Under the pieces are notes generated by a model that was not told the DNA's origin, searched no databases, and saw nothing but the letters and a program-made list of their open reading frames with translations. Below are positions 34,246-43,170 of a stretch of 64,000 nt of DNA, piece by piece; within the stretch, counting starts at the first letter, position 1; each line of letters opens with the position of its first letter. Made by a program: the position numbers and the translations under genes. Source of the stretch: Sphingopyxis sp. LC81 (lineage in GTDB: Bacteria; Pseudomonadota; Alphaproteobacteria; Sphingomonadales; Sphingomonadaceae). The stretch is from NCBI RefSeq assembly GCF_000756375.1, contig NZ_JNFD01000007.1, positions 1 to 64,000 on the forward strand, given 5' to 3'.

Positions 34246-35712
34246 TCATTCCTCCCCGACCGGTTGGCCGATTTCAAAATCGCTTCGGTAGCGTGTGGCC
34301 GGATCGCTCGTGTCGAGGATGAGCGCACCGTCGATGAAGACCTTCTCGGCGATCGCATAGACGCTGAAGGGATTTTTGCTCCACAGGACCACGTCCGCCA
34401 TCTTGCCGGGCTCGAGCGAGCCTGTCCGGTCCGCGATACCCATGATCTTCGCCGGGTTGAGGGTAATCCACTTGATCGCCTCTTCCTGCGGAATGTCGAT
34501 GCCGGCACGGCGGCCTGCGGCGAGTGCGACTGCACTCTCGACGTTCAGGCGCTGGATCAGGCGCTGCTCGTCCGAATGGATCGCGACGCAGACACCCGCC
34601 TTACTGAGGATTGCGGCATTTTCCTCGATCGCGTCATAGGCTTCCATCTTGAAACCCCAGCGTGTCGCCCAGGTCGCGACGCAGACATCGTCGGCGGCAA
34701 GCTGGTCGGCGATCTTGTAGGCTTCGACAGCGTGGTGGAAAGCGCGCGTCTTGTAGCCGAACTCGCGGCCGACATCGAGCATCACCGCCATCTCGTCGGC
34801 ACGGTAGCAATGGTTCTGGACGAGAATATCGCCCTTGAGCACGCCCGCGAGCGTTTCGAGACCGAGATCGCGCTTGGGAGCCTCGCCGCCTTCGCCGCGC
34901 GCACGCTTCTTTTCATACGCGTCGACCTTGCGGCCATATTCGGCGGCATCGATCCACGCGCGGCGAAAGCCCGCGACCTCGCCCATGCGTGTCGCGGGGG
35001 CGCGGCCGCGGCTGCCGTAGCGGCCCTTGGGATTCTCGCCGCACGCCATCTTGAGCGTGTAGGGCGCACCGGGGAATTTCATCTGTTGGACGGTGACCGC
35101 GGGCACATTCTTCACGCTGACGCCGCGGCCGCCGAAGAGATTGGCGGAGCCGGGAAGGATGAGAAGGCTCGTCACGCCGCCGGCGCGCGCCTTGGTGAAG
35201 ACTGGATCCTGCGGCCAGATCGAATGCTCGGCCCAGACGTGCGCGGTATAGGGGTCGATATTCTCGTTACCGTCGGCATGGCCCTGGACGCCGGGCGCGG
35301 GAAAGACGCCGAGGTGCGAGTGCGCGTCGATGATGCCGGGGGTCACCCATTTGCCGCGCCCGTCGATGACGCGTGCGCCCGAAGGAACGGCGATGTCGGC
35401 GCCAACCGCGACGATCTTGCCTGCCGCCATCAGCACAGTGCCATTGTCGATCCGTGTGCCGGTGCCGGTGAGGATCGATGCGCCGACGATGGCGGTGTCG
35501 GCGGCGGGACGCGGCTGATAGGTGCTCGCGAACGGGGCGGGCGCCGGCGCAGCCGCCGGTTCCACGGGCGGCGGCGGGGCATCGGCGGGCCGTGCCGAGG
35601 AGGCATCGGCAGCACAGCCCGCAAGGAACGCGAGCGTGGTGCCGAGAAGCGCGGCGCGGGCGGCGCGGCGGGCGCGGGGCGGAGGGCAAGTATCGGGCAT
35701 ATGTCGTGTCAC
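34246..35712 (-). CDS. Secreted amidohydrolase (lipoprotein-like)
   Basis: A 488-residue protein. The signal ends in LAGC (a lipobox near residue 33), followed by a proline/alanine-rich linker to about residue 65. The amidohydrolase domain has GIIDAHSHLG near residue 127 (His-x-His), VQNHCYRADEMAVML near residue 305, TRAFHHAVEAYK, AIHSDEQRLIQ near residue 390 (metal Asp), and GSLEPGKMADVVLW at the end. This is the imidazolonepropionase/prolidase-like branch often annotated only as amidohydrolase. A GTG start at 35712 with AAGGTGA upstream is used. An ATG four codons later is also possible. It is paired with the next gene. Confidence 0.82.
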   Translation of the reverse strand: MTRHMPDTCPPPRARRAARAALLGTTLAFLAGCAADASSARPADAPPPPVEPAAAPAPAPFASTYQPRPAADTAIVGASILTGTGTRIDNGTVLMAAGKIVAVGADIAVPSGARVIDGRGKWVTPGIIDAHSHLGVFPAPGVQGHADGNENIDPYTAHVWAEHSIWPQDPVFTKARAGGVTSLLILPGSANLFGGRGVSVKNVPAVTVQQMKFPGAPYTLKMACGENPKGRYGSRGRAPATRMGEVAGFRRAWIDAAEYGRKVDAYEKKRARGEGGEAPKRDLGLETLAGVLKGDILVQNHCYRADEMAVMLDVGREFGYKTRAFHHAVEAYKIADQLAADDVCVATWATRWGFKMEAYDAIEENAAILSKAGVCVAIHSDEQRLIQRLNVESAVALAAGRRAGIDIPQEEAIKWITLNPAKIMGIADRTGSLEPGKMADVVLWSKNPFSVYAIAEKVFIDGALILDTSDPATRYRSDFEIGQPVGEE

Positions 35713-35753
35713 GCCGGGATCACCTTGTCGGAAACGATGGGAAGGGCGGCAAT

Positions 35754-35785
35754 CCGGCCGCCGCGCGCGAATGCGCGGCGGCCGG
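35754..35785 (-). terminator. Strong hairpin after the second TonB receptor gene
   Basis: A perfect 13-bp stem, CCGGCCGCCGCGC (35754-35766) and GCGCGGCGGCCGG (35773-35785), with a 6-base loop. It begins 12 bases after the TonB receptor stop codon on the minus strand. There is no strong T-run after it. Confidence 0.5.
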
Positions 35786-35797
35786 ACGGGAGGCGGT

Positions 35798-38700
35798 TCA
35801 GAAATTCTTCTTCACGCTCGCATACCAGTAGCGCGGGTTCGGCGAATAGAGCGAGCCCATATAGCCGAAGGCGCTCGAATCGAGGGGCGGCCGCGCATTG
35901 GTGATGTTGCGCACGCCGACCCTGAGCTGGGTGCCGTCGGTGAAGCCGCCCTTGAGGTCATATTGGAGATAGAGATTGCCGGTCGTATAGGCTTTGAGCA
36001 GCAGATTCTCGCCGTTCACCGAAATATCATTGTCGAGCACGCTTCCGGTGTAGCTCACGAAGCCGCCCGCGGTGAACTGGCCGAGCTTCCAGGTCAGCGA
36101 GGCCGAGCCGCGCCATTTGGGAAGCCCGTCCTGGCGGATCAGGCTGCCGCCTTCGGGAATGATCGTGTCGACGTTGATCGTCCCCGCCGCACGCGCATCG
36201 AGCAGGGTCTGGATGTCGGGCGAGGCGTCGCGGAAATATTTCAGCAGATAGGCCGCGTTGGCGCTGAAGTCGAAGGTGCCGATGCCGGTGTCGCGGACCG
36301 AGAGGTTGAAGCCGAAGTCGATGCCGCGGACCGTTTGCGGTTCGAGGTTTCGATAGATGTCGTCGACATATTGGACCTGCCCGACCGGCGCGATGCCCGT
36401 TCCGGCGAACAGGGCGATGTCGTCGGCGGTCGGCGCGAGACGCACGACATTGGGATCGGTCGAACCCTGGAGGCGCTGGAGATAGTCGTTGATGAGCGCA
36501 TTGCCCTCGCCATAGACGCCGACGATGCCCTTCTGCTTCACCTGCCAATAGTCGACCGTGAAAGTCGTGCGCACGCTGCCGCTGTTGAAGATTGGCGGCT
36601 GGAGCACGGTCCCGACCGTGAAGGTGGTCGAGGTTTCGGGCTTGAGATCGGGGTTGCCCGCCCGGCGGCCTGTGGTCACGAAGCTCTGGGCGCAATTGCC
36701 GAAGGTCGCGATGCGACCCGCGCGCAGGTCAGCCTCGCAGCGAATATAGTCGGTGCGGCTGTTGCCGCGGGTGATGATCGTCGCGTTGGTCTGTTCAAGG
36801 TTCGGCGCGCGGAAGCCCTGCGCCCACGAGCCGCGGATACGCCAGCCTTCGAACAGGTCCCAGGCGGCTGCCACCTTCGGCTTCGCGATGCTGCCAAAGT
36901 CCGAATAATGCTCGTAGCGACCTGCGAGCTGAAGCTCGAGGCTGCGGATGAGCGGGATTTCCATCTCGGGTGCAATGAGCGGCACCGCGAGCTCGGCATA
37001 GGCCGCAAAGACCGTGCGCGAACCCTTGGTGTCCGGGGTCGGGCTGACGCCGAACAGGTCGCTGTCCTGAACGACGCCGGTGACGGTATCGGTCCATTTG
37101 ATCGTCCCGTCGACGCGCTCGTCGCGGTCGTCGAGCTGTGAATCGCGGCGGATCTCGCCGCCGATCGCCATGCCGACATTGCCCGCTGGCAGCGCGAAGA
37201 GATCGGCCTTCGACGCCTTGAAATCCCACATCGCAAGCGTTGCCTTGCCGCGGCGCACGCTCTTGATGCGGATCGCGTCGAGCGCGGCCTGGTTACTCGC
37301 GCTGGTGTCGATGCCGGTCGGGTCGGCGGGATTGCCTCCGTTGAACGGGTTATAGGCGTCCGGGGTCGAGAGGGCGAGATTCTTCTGGAGGAGCGTCGCA
37401 CTGATCCCGTCCTGCACATCGCGCACCGAGGCCTCGGAATAGACCGCCGCGGTTTCCCAATGGAAGCCGAGCGCCTCGCCGCGCAGGCCGAGCAATGCGC
37501 GATACTGGCGATTGGTCACATCGACGATCGTCGGCCCGAGGTCGGTGAAGCGATAGTTGGTCATCGTCACCGGGAGGCCCGCTGCGGGGGCGTCGATGCC
37601 CGCGAGGCGGTTCGGATTGACGCTGCCATTGGCGAAGGTGACGGGACCGAAGGGGTTCCAGTAGTTCGACGACGGGATCGACATGCGGATCGAGCCGATC
37701 GTGAAGACACTGTCCTGCACGCTGCGCGTCTTGCCGTAATAATAGCCGGCCTCGCCGAACAGGGTCACGCTGTCGGAGAGATCATAATGGCCGCTTGCGA
37801 ACAGATTGACGCGGTCGAGCTTCGGCGAGATCGAGATCGGATAATTGGCTTGCGAATTCCAGCGGGTATTCCGGTCGGCACCGGTCGTGGCGCGAGTGCC
37901 GTCGTCGATGCAGATGTCGCCCGCGAGCGTCGCCGAGCAGCCGCCGTTCGCGGTCGGCTGGATCGAGAAGACGCCGGCGTTGGTCGTGATATTGGTCGCG
38001 CCGCGACGGACACGCACGCCGGTCGTGAAATCACCCCATGGCGACAGCGTGCTACGATCGTCGAGCGCATTATTGCCCGCGAAGACAGTGCCCACGAAAT
38101 CGGGGAAATCGCGATGATCGCCGGTCGCGGTGAAATCCTGGTCCTGCGAGGTCAGCGCGGTACGCCGCGTATAGTTGAAAAGCAGCGAGATATTGCCGCG
38201 GTTCTCGGCGAGGTCTTTGCCGAGATAACCCGAGGCGTTGAATTCCCGCAGGCCCGTGCCTTCGCCGCCGCCATATTGGAGCGACAGGCTGCCGCCGTCG
38301 ATATTGTCGCGCAGCACCGTGTTGACGACGCCGGCAACCGCGTCGGTGCCGTAGAGCGCCGCCGCACCGTCGCGCAGCACTTCGACGCGCTGGACGCCGT
38401 ACACGGGGATGGCATTCGTATTGTAGGTGATGACGGGAGCGAGCGACGCGCTGGCCTGGCTGCCCGGATGCTGGACGACCCGGCGGCCGTTGAGAAGCAC
38501 CAGCGTATTGCCGACCCCGAGTCCGCGCAGGTCGACCGAGCCAATGTCGCCACGCGCGAAGTTGCTGCTCGTCTGGCCGTTGCTGCTGTTGAACGAGACA
38601 TCGCCCATCTGCGGGATAGAGCGGAACAGGTCGTCGCCCGAGACCGCTGCGGTGGCAGCGATCTCGCTCTCGCCGACAACAGTGACAGGAAGCGCCTCGG

Positions 38701-38878
38701 TGATCTTCGACCCGGCGATGCGGCTGCCGGTCACGACGATTTCGGAACCTGCGGGATCGGCCGAAGCGGCCTCCCCGGAAGCGGCATCCTGTGCAAAGGC
38801 GGTGCCGGCGCTCGCAAGGCACAGCGACGAGGAAGCGAGCAGCAAGGCCCGGCGAAGCGGCAAGTTAAGCTTAAGCAT
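35798..38878 (-). CDS. Large TonB-dependent outer-membrane receptor
   Basis: A 1026-residue receptor. The signal peptide ends near TAFA (about residue 30). The TonB-box-like segment is EIVVTGSRI near residue 50, and the plug domain spans about 60-190 (VVGESEIAATAAVSGDDLFRSIPQM, VLLNGRRVVQHPG, VEVLRDGAAALYGTDAVAGVVN). A long barrel ends in YASVKKNF. AAGGGG lies before the ATG at 38878. It is larger than siderophore receptors and typical of receptors for peptides or oligomers in sphingomonads. It belongs to the block with the two amidohydrolase genes (same strand, downstream) and faces RidA/symporter upstream. Confidence 0.93.
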   Translation of the reverse strand: MLKLNLPLRRALLLASSSLCLASAGTAFAQDAASGEAASADPAGSEIVVTGSRIAGSKITEALPVTVVGESEIAATAAVSGDDLFRSIPQMGDVSFNSSNGQTSSNFARGDIGSVDLRGLGVGNTLVLLNGRRVVQHPGSQASASLAPVITYNTNAIPVYGVQRVEVLRDGAAALYGTDAVAGVVNTVLRDNIDGGSLSLQYGGGEGTGLREFNASGYLGKDLAENRGNISLLFNYTRRTALTSQDQDFTATGDHRDFPDFVGTVFAGNNALDDRSTLSPWGDFTTGVRVRRGATNITTNAGVFSIQPTANGGCSATLAGDICIDDGTRATTGADRNTRWNSQANYPISISPKLDRVNLFASGHYDLSDSVTLFGEAGYYYGKTRSVQDSVFTIGSIRMSIPSSNYWNPFGPVTFANGSVNPNRLAGIDAPAAGLPVTMTNYRFTDLGPTIVDVTNRQYRALLGLRGEALGFHWETAAVYSEASVRDVQDGISATLLQKNLALSTPDAYNPFNGGNPADPTGIDTSASNQAALDAIRIKSVRRGKATLAMWDFKASKADLFALPAGNVGMAIGGEIRRDSQLDDRDERVDGTIKWTDTVTGVVQDSDLFGVSPTPDTKGSRTVFAAYAELAVPLIAPEMEIPLIRSLELQLAGRYEHYSDFGSIAKPKVAAAWDLFEGWRIRGSWAQGFRAPNLEQTNATIITRGNSRTDYIRCEADLRAGRIATFGNCAQSFVTTGRRAGNPDLKPETSTTFTVGTVLQPPIFNSGSVRTTFTVDYWQVKQKGIVGVYGEGNALINDYLQRLQGSTDPNVVRLAPTADDIALFAGTGIAPVGQVQYVDDIYRNLEPQTVRGIDFGFNLSVRDTGIGTFDFSANAAYLLKYFRDASPDIQTLLDARAAGTINVDTIIPEGGSLIRQDGLPKWRGSASLTWKLGQFTAGGFVSYTGSVLDNDISVNGENLLLKAYTTGNLYLQYDLKGGFTDGTQLRVGVRNITNARPPLDSSAFGYMGSLYSPNPRYWYASVKKNF

Positions 38879-39075
38879 GCAATGTCCCCTTGTTGTCGAC
38901 CCTGTGTCGTCCTCCATGCGCGCGGATGGGTCGTTGACGCCCATCTCATTTCGCTTTGACGCAATGCCGGTCGATATCCCCACCGCGATTCGGCAGAAAG
39001 TTTCAACCGGTTGCGCCCGAAGGCAATTTTATGTGGGGAGAGCCCATAGCAGCCTAAGGATGATTGTCTATTATT

Positions 39076-39540
39076 TTAATCGACAATCTCGATGACCGCA
39101 TCGACCTCGACCGCGAAATTGAACGGCAGCCGGTAGACACCGATCGCCGATCGCGCATGTTTGCCCGCCTCGCCAAAGACGTCAACGATGAGATCGGAGC
39201 AGCCATTCATGACGGACGGGATTTCGTAAAATTCGGGGCCCGCCTGAACATAGCCGCCGAGCCTCAGGACGCGCGCGACGCGGTCGAGGTCGCCGCCCGC
39301 CGCCATTTTGAACTGGGCGATGAGGTTGATCGCGCAGAGCCGCGCGGCGATGATGCCGTCGGCGAGGCTGCAGTCGGCCCCGACGGTGCCCTTGATCCCG
39401 CCACCCGCATGGGTCGAGAGCTGTCCCGATATCTGCACGATATTCCCCGAGCGGGTCGACGAGACATAGTTGGCGACGGGCGGGCAGACGTCGGGCAGCT
39501 CGATCCCGAGGCTGGCGAGACGGCTTTCGATATTGGGCAT
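39076..39540 (-). CDS. RidA (YjgF/YER057c) family protein
   Basis: A 154-residue RidA-family protein, slightly longer than RidA itself (about 128): LPPVANYVSSTRSGNIVQISGQLST (in two parts, near residues 20-44), and YVQAGPEFYEIPSVMNGCSDLIVDVFGE near residues 96-123. RidA hydrolyses 2-aminoacrylate and related enamines made by PLP enzymes. The longer subfamily is often linked to amino acid catabolism. The start at 39540 has AAGGA six bases upstream. The ATG at 39546 overlaps the symporter stop but has no room for the ribosome site. Its presence fits the PLP lyase in this region. Confidence 0.9.
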   Translation of the reverse strand: MPNIESRLASLGIELPDVCPPVANYVSSTRSGNIVQISGQLSTHAGGGIKGTVGADCSLADGIIAARLCAINLIAQFKMAAGGDLDRVARVLRLGGYVQAGPEFYEIPSVMNGCSDLIVDVFGEAGKHARSAIGVYRLPFNFAVEVDAVIEIVD

Positions 39541-39542
39541 GT

Positions 39543-40829
39543 TCATTCCTTGGTTGCAAGTGAGGGCAATTGTTCGGTGGGGGCGGGTTCGCCCGCGGCG
39601 GCTTCGCACGCCATGCGGCGGCCTTCCCAGCGGTCGATGACCGCGGCGGCGACCGAATTGCCTACGACGTTGGTGGCCGAGCGGCCCATGTCGAGCAGAT
39701 GGTCGACCGCGAGGATCAGGAGCAGCCCCGCCTCGGGCAGCTTGAAATAAGCGAGCGTTGCCGAAATCACGACGAGCGAGGCGCGCGGCACACCTGCCAT
39801 GCCCTTCGACGTCACCATCAGGAGCAGCAGCATCGTGATCTGCTGTCCGATGCTCATGTCGATGCCATAGGCCTGCGCGATGAAGAGGACCGCGAAGGTG
39901 CAATACATCATCGAGCCGTCGAGGTTGAAGCTGTAGCCCAAGGGCAGGACGAAGGAGACGATACGCCGGTTGACGCCCTGCCGCTCCAGCTCCTCCATCG
40001 TCTTCGGATAGGCTGCCTCCGAGCTCGCGGTCGAAAAGGCGAGGAGGACCGGTGTGCGGATGCCGCGAAAGAGACCGAACGCGCGCGCGCCGATAATCGC
40101 GAGTGCTGCGAGAAACATGACGAGCCAGAGCACGCCGAGCGAGAGATAGAAGCCCGAGACGAAGCCTGCATAGGTCACAAGGACGCCCGGGCCCTGCGTC
40201 GCGACCGTCGAGGCGAGCGCCGCGAAGATTGCGATCGGCGCGGTCTTCATCACGAAGCCGGTCACCTTGAGCATGATCGCGGCGACCTGCTCGACGAGCG
40301 CGAGCACCGCCGGCGCCTTGTCGTCGATCGCCGCCACCGCCGAGCCGACGAGAACCGAGAAGACGACGATCTGCAAGATTTCGTTCTCGGCCATCGCCTG
40401 GACGATCGATTGCGGAATGAGGTGCGTGACGAACTGCTTGAGCGAGAAGTCGCCCGTCGCGACCACGCCGGCGGCGCCGCCGGTGGGCAAGTCGAGCGCC
40501 AGGCTCGCGCCGGGCTGGAGCAGATGGACCATGACGAGCCCGATCGAGAGCGACACGATCGAGGCGCCGATGAACCAGCCCATCGTCTTCGCGCCGACGC
40601 GGCCGATCGCGGCGGCGTCCTCCATATGGGCGATCCCCGCGACGAGCGTCGCGAAGACCAGAGGTGCGATGATCATCTTGATCAGTCGCAGGAAGAGGTC
40701 GGTGAGGATCGAAAGATTGTCCGCGATTTCCGCGGCCTTTGCCGCTGGGAAGTGCGAATTGACGAACCAGCCCGCCGCGATGCCCGCTACCATGGCAAAG
40801 ATGAGGATGAAGGCGAATGCTCTGTTCAT
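39543..40829 (-). CDS. Glutamate/aspartate-type dicarboxylate symporter (DAACS family)
   Basis: A 428-residue inner-membrane carrier of the GltP/DctA type: LFLRLIKMIIAPLVFATLVAGIAHM near residue 45, then LLAFSTASSEAAYPKTMEELE near residue 263 (serine-rich re-entrant loop), GYSFNLDGSMMYCTFAVLFIAQAYG near residue 300, and DHLLDMGRSATNVVGNSVAA near residue 378 (the conserved DMxRTxxNVxGN-like substrate site). It closely matches the standard family, unlike the more divergent symporter at 31146. The stop overlaps the RidA start region, so the two are in one operon. Confidence 0.93.
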   Translation of the reverse strand: MNRAFAFILIFAMVAGIAAGWFVNSHFPAAKAAEIADNLSILTDLFLRLIKMIIAPLVFATLVAGIAHMEDAAAIGRVGAKTMGWFIGASIVSLSIGLVMVHLLQPGASLALDLPTGGAAGVVATGDFSLKQFVTHLIPQSIVQAMAENEILQIVVFSVLVGSAVAAIDDKAPAVLALVEQVAAIMLKVTGFVMKTAPIAIFAALASTVATQGPGVLVTYAGFVSGFYLSLGVLWLVMFLAALAIIGARAFGLFRGIRTPVLLAFSTASSEAAYPKTMEELERQGVNRRIVSFVLPLGYSFNLDGSMMYCTFAVLFIAQAYGIDMSIGQQITMLLLLMVTSKGMAGVPRASLVVISATLAYFKLPEAGLLLILAVDHLLDMGRSATNVVGNSVAAAVIDRWEGRRMACEAAAGEPAPTEQLPSLATKE

Positions 40830-41032
40830 GACTGTCCCGTTCCGGCTTCGCCCCCGCTGGGGCGTACAGGAAGCAGAGACGCAGGCGCGGCGCGGTTCCG
40901 CAGCAGCAATGCAGTCGACAAGGACAATTTGTTGCGACATGGCGGGCCCGGACCGAGCGGGATGGTGGGGACATTCGCCGCGCCTGCGTCACAGCAGGGC
41001 AGGGTGATATTCAGACAATCGAGGAGACGCGC

Positions 41033-42832
41033 GTGGCCAGTTTTCGGAAGATGCTCGTAGCAGGAACGGCAATCGCCGCCGGCCTTGGCTGGGCGAGCCA
41101 GTCGGTGCTTGCCGAACCGGGCGGCGACGTGGTCGCGATCACCGGCGCGACGATCTTCGATGCGACCGGCAAGGAGCCCTATCGTGGCACCGTCGTTGTG
41201 CGCGGCGGCCGGATCGAGGCCGTGGGCGCTGACGTCAGGGTTCCCAAGGGAGCAAAAATCGTGCGTGCCGACGGCAAAGCACTGCTCCCGGGCTTCATTG
41301 ATGTCCATACCCACTGGTCGCCCTCTGGGTCGCCCGGTGCCCTCCCGCAGATCGCCAACGCCTATCTGGCGAGCGGCGTGACGACGGTGAATGATTTTCA
41401 CCAGCAGCCCGAAGCCTTCGCGCCGCGCCGCGCCTGGCTCGCGGATATCTACGCGCCGCACGTCAATTTCGTCGCGCGCATGAGTACGCCGGGCGGTCAC
41501 GGTGCCGACTGGGCGGACACAAATACCACCAAATGGGTCGCAACCGCCGAGAGCGCGCGGCGCGAGGTACAGGCGCTTCAGGTCTATCGCCCCGACTATG
41601 TCAAGGCGTTTGCCGACGGCTGGCGCTATGGCCAGCTGCCTGAGGAAACCTCGATGAATGTCGAGACGCTCGCCGCGCTCGCCGACGAAGCCCACAAGCA
41701 TGGCCAGCGTGTCCTCACCCACACGGTGACCGTCGAGCGCGGCAAGATCGCGGCCGACGCGGGCGTCGATGTGATTGCGCACAGCATCCAGGACGGCGTG
41801 CTCGACGCCGCCGCGATCGCCCGGATCAAGAAAGCGGGGACCTTCTACGCTCCGACGCTCGCCATCTATCAGCTGAAGCCCGACGAGATGGGCCCCGGGC
41901 GCAAGGACGATGCCGCGACGCGCCAGCGCATCCGCAAATATGGCTTCGCCGAGGAGAATGTCCGCAACCTTTTCGCCGCTGGCGTAACGATCGCGGTCGG
42001 GACCGACGCAGGGATCGGCGGCGCGAAACATGGCGTGTCGACGCTCCAGGAAATGGAACTGCTTGTCGCGGCTGGCCTGACGCCTAAGGCGGCGCTGCTT
42101 GCGGGCACGTCGAACAGCGCACTCGCCCTCGGGCTTTCGAGTGACCGCGGCACGATCGAGAAGGGCAAGCGCGCCGATCTCGTCCTCATCGACGGCAAGC
42201 CGTGGGAAGCAATCGGCGACGTCAACAAGATCGATCGCGTATTCGTCGACGGCAAGCTCGTCCATGGCGGCGGCGTCAAACTGCCGGCAGGCAATTTGGC
42301 CAACGCGCTTTCCGCGTCGCCCGCCGCCGCGCTGATCGACGATTTCGAGCGCGCCGATGGGCGCAGCTCGCTCGACACGCTGCGCCTCACCGACATGGAC
42401 GGCGGTGTAGAGCGCTCGTCCGTAGTCACGAACCGCGTGACGCACTCGGGCGGCAACGGCTCGGCGCTCGCCTTTGCGGTGCAGATGTCCCTCAAGGACA
42501 AGCCCGAGGGTGGTGTTCTTGTTCCGCTCAGCCGCGGTTCGGTGCGCCCGGTCGATGCGCGCAAGTTCGAGGGGGTCCGGCTCGATATGCGCGGCGCCGG
42601 CCGCTATCTCCTCGTCGTCAACACGCTCGCCGGCGAATTCACCGCGCCGATCGAGGCCAAGGAAGGATGGTCCGAGTTGCGCATACCCTTTGCCGCGCTC
42701 GTTCCGACGCGGCCCGGCCGCGGCGATCCGCCTTCATGGCGCGGCGATGATCTCGTCCAGGTCGGTGTTGTCGTCCAGCGCGAAGCGGGCGCCAGCGCTT
42801 GGGGTGAAATGGACAATCTCGGCTTCTACTGA
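41033..42832 (+). CDS. Secreted amidohydrolase with C-terminal CIA30-like domain
   Basis: A 599-residue protein. The signal peptide ends near VLA (about residue 25). The amidohydrolase domain has GFIDVHTHWSP near residue 88 (His-x-His), YVKAFADGWR near residue 190 (carbamylated Lys), VLTHTVTVERG and VIAHSIQDG (metal His), and VGTDAGIGG near residue 322 (Asp). All expected metal ligands are present. Residues about 430-599 form a beta-sandwich-like domain (DDFERADGRSS, FEGVRLDMRGAGRYLL, WSELRIPFAAL), similar to CIA30/carbohydrate-binding folds. The GTG start at 41033 follows GAGGAGA. It is divergent from the symporter. Confidence 0.85.
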   Translation: MASFRKMLVAGTAIAAGLGWASQSVLAEPGGDVVAITGATIFDATGKEPYRGTVVVRGGRIEAVGADVRVPKGAKIVRADGKALLPGFIDVHTHWSPSGSPGALPQIANAYLASGVTTVNDFHQQPEAFAPRRAWLADIYAPHVNFVARMSTPGGHGADWADTNTTKWVATAESARREVQALQVYRPDYVKAFADGWRYGQLPEETSMNVETLAALADEAHKHGQRVLTHTVTVERGKIAADAGVDVIAHSIQDGVLDAAAIARIKKAGTFYAPTLAIYQLKPDEMGPGRKDDAATRQRIRKYGFAEENVRNLFAAGVTIAVGTDAGIGGAKHGVSTLQEMELLVAAGLTPKAALLAGTSNSALALGLSSDRGTIEKGKRADLVLIDGKPWEAIGDVNKIDRVFVDGKLVHGGGVKLPAGNLANALSASPAAALIDDFERADGRSSLDTLRLTDMDGGVERSSVVTNRVTHSGGNGSALAFAVQMSLKDKPEGGVLVPLSRGSVRPVDARKFEGVRLDMRGAGRYLLVVNTLAGEFTAPIEAKEGWSELRIPFAALVPTRPGRGDPPSWRGDDLVQVGVVVQREAGASAWGEMDNLGFY

Positions 42833-43170
42833 TCCGGCTTCGGCTAACTTGTCGCGATAGCTGTTTTACATAACCCCGTGCTGCTGCGCGGGAGAATAGC
42901 TCGTGCTGCGCTGCATCCGCGTATCATCGCGGCGCGCTCGCGTATCCTGATCCTCAACGAGTTGTTGCGTCAGTGCGCGCGGTGGCGGTGGAGCGCGCCG
43001 CGATGTCTCGGCAACTTGGCACTTCGCCGGACGAGGTGACGGCAGGGAATCTCCATGGTTTGAAAAAGTCTGGTGGGGTCGTCCCGCCCGGTTGCGTCTC
43101 TACCCACGAGGGCGGGTCTTTCAGGCCGAATCAAGAACCTGCCCTCACTACAAAGGAGCCGCCGCCCGCC
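42833..43170. other. Intergenic region between two amidohydrolase genes
   Basis: 338 bases with no supported gene. An in-frame ATG at 42973 would extend the next protein by 66 residues, but that stretch is not signal-peptide-like, so the region most likely holds the promoter and leader of the downstream operon. Confidence 0.4.

Noticed and set aside
37460-38959. 499-codon open frame opposite the second TonB receptor
   Set aside because: The same reason: the receptor on the minus strand is unambiguous.
39062-39088. GATTGTC/GACAATC hairpin at the end of ridA as terminator
   Set aside because: It contains the stop codon in its loop, has a 13-base loop and no T-run. Probably chance.
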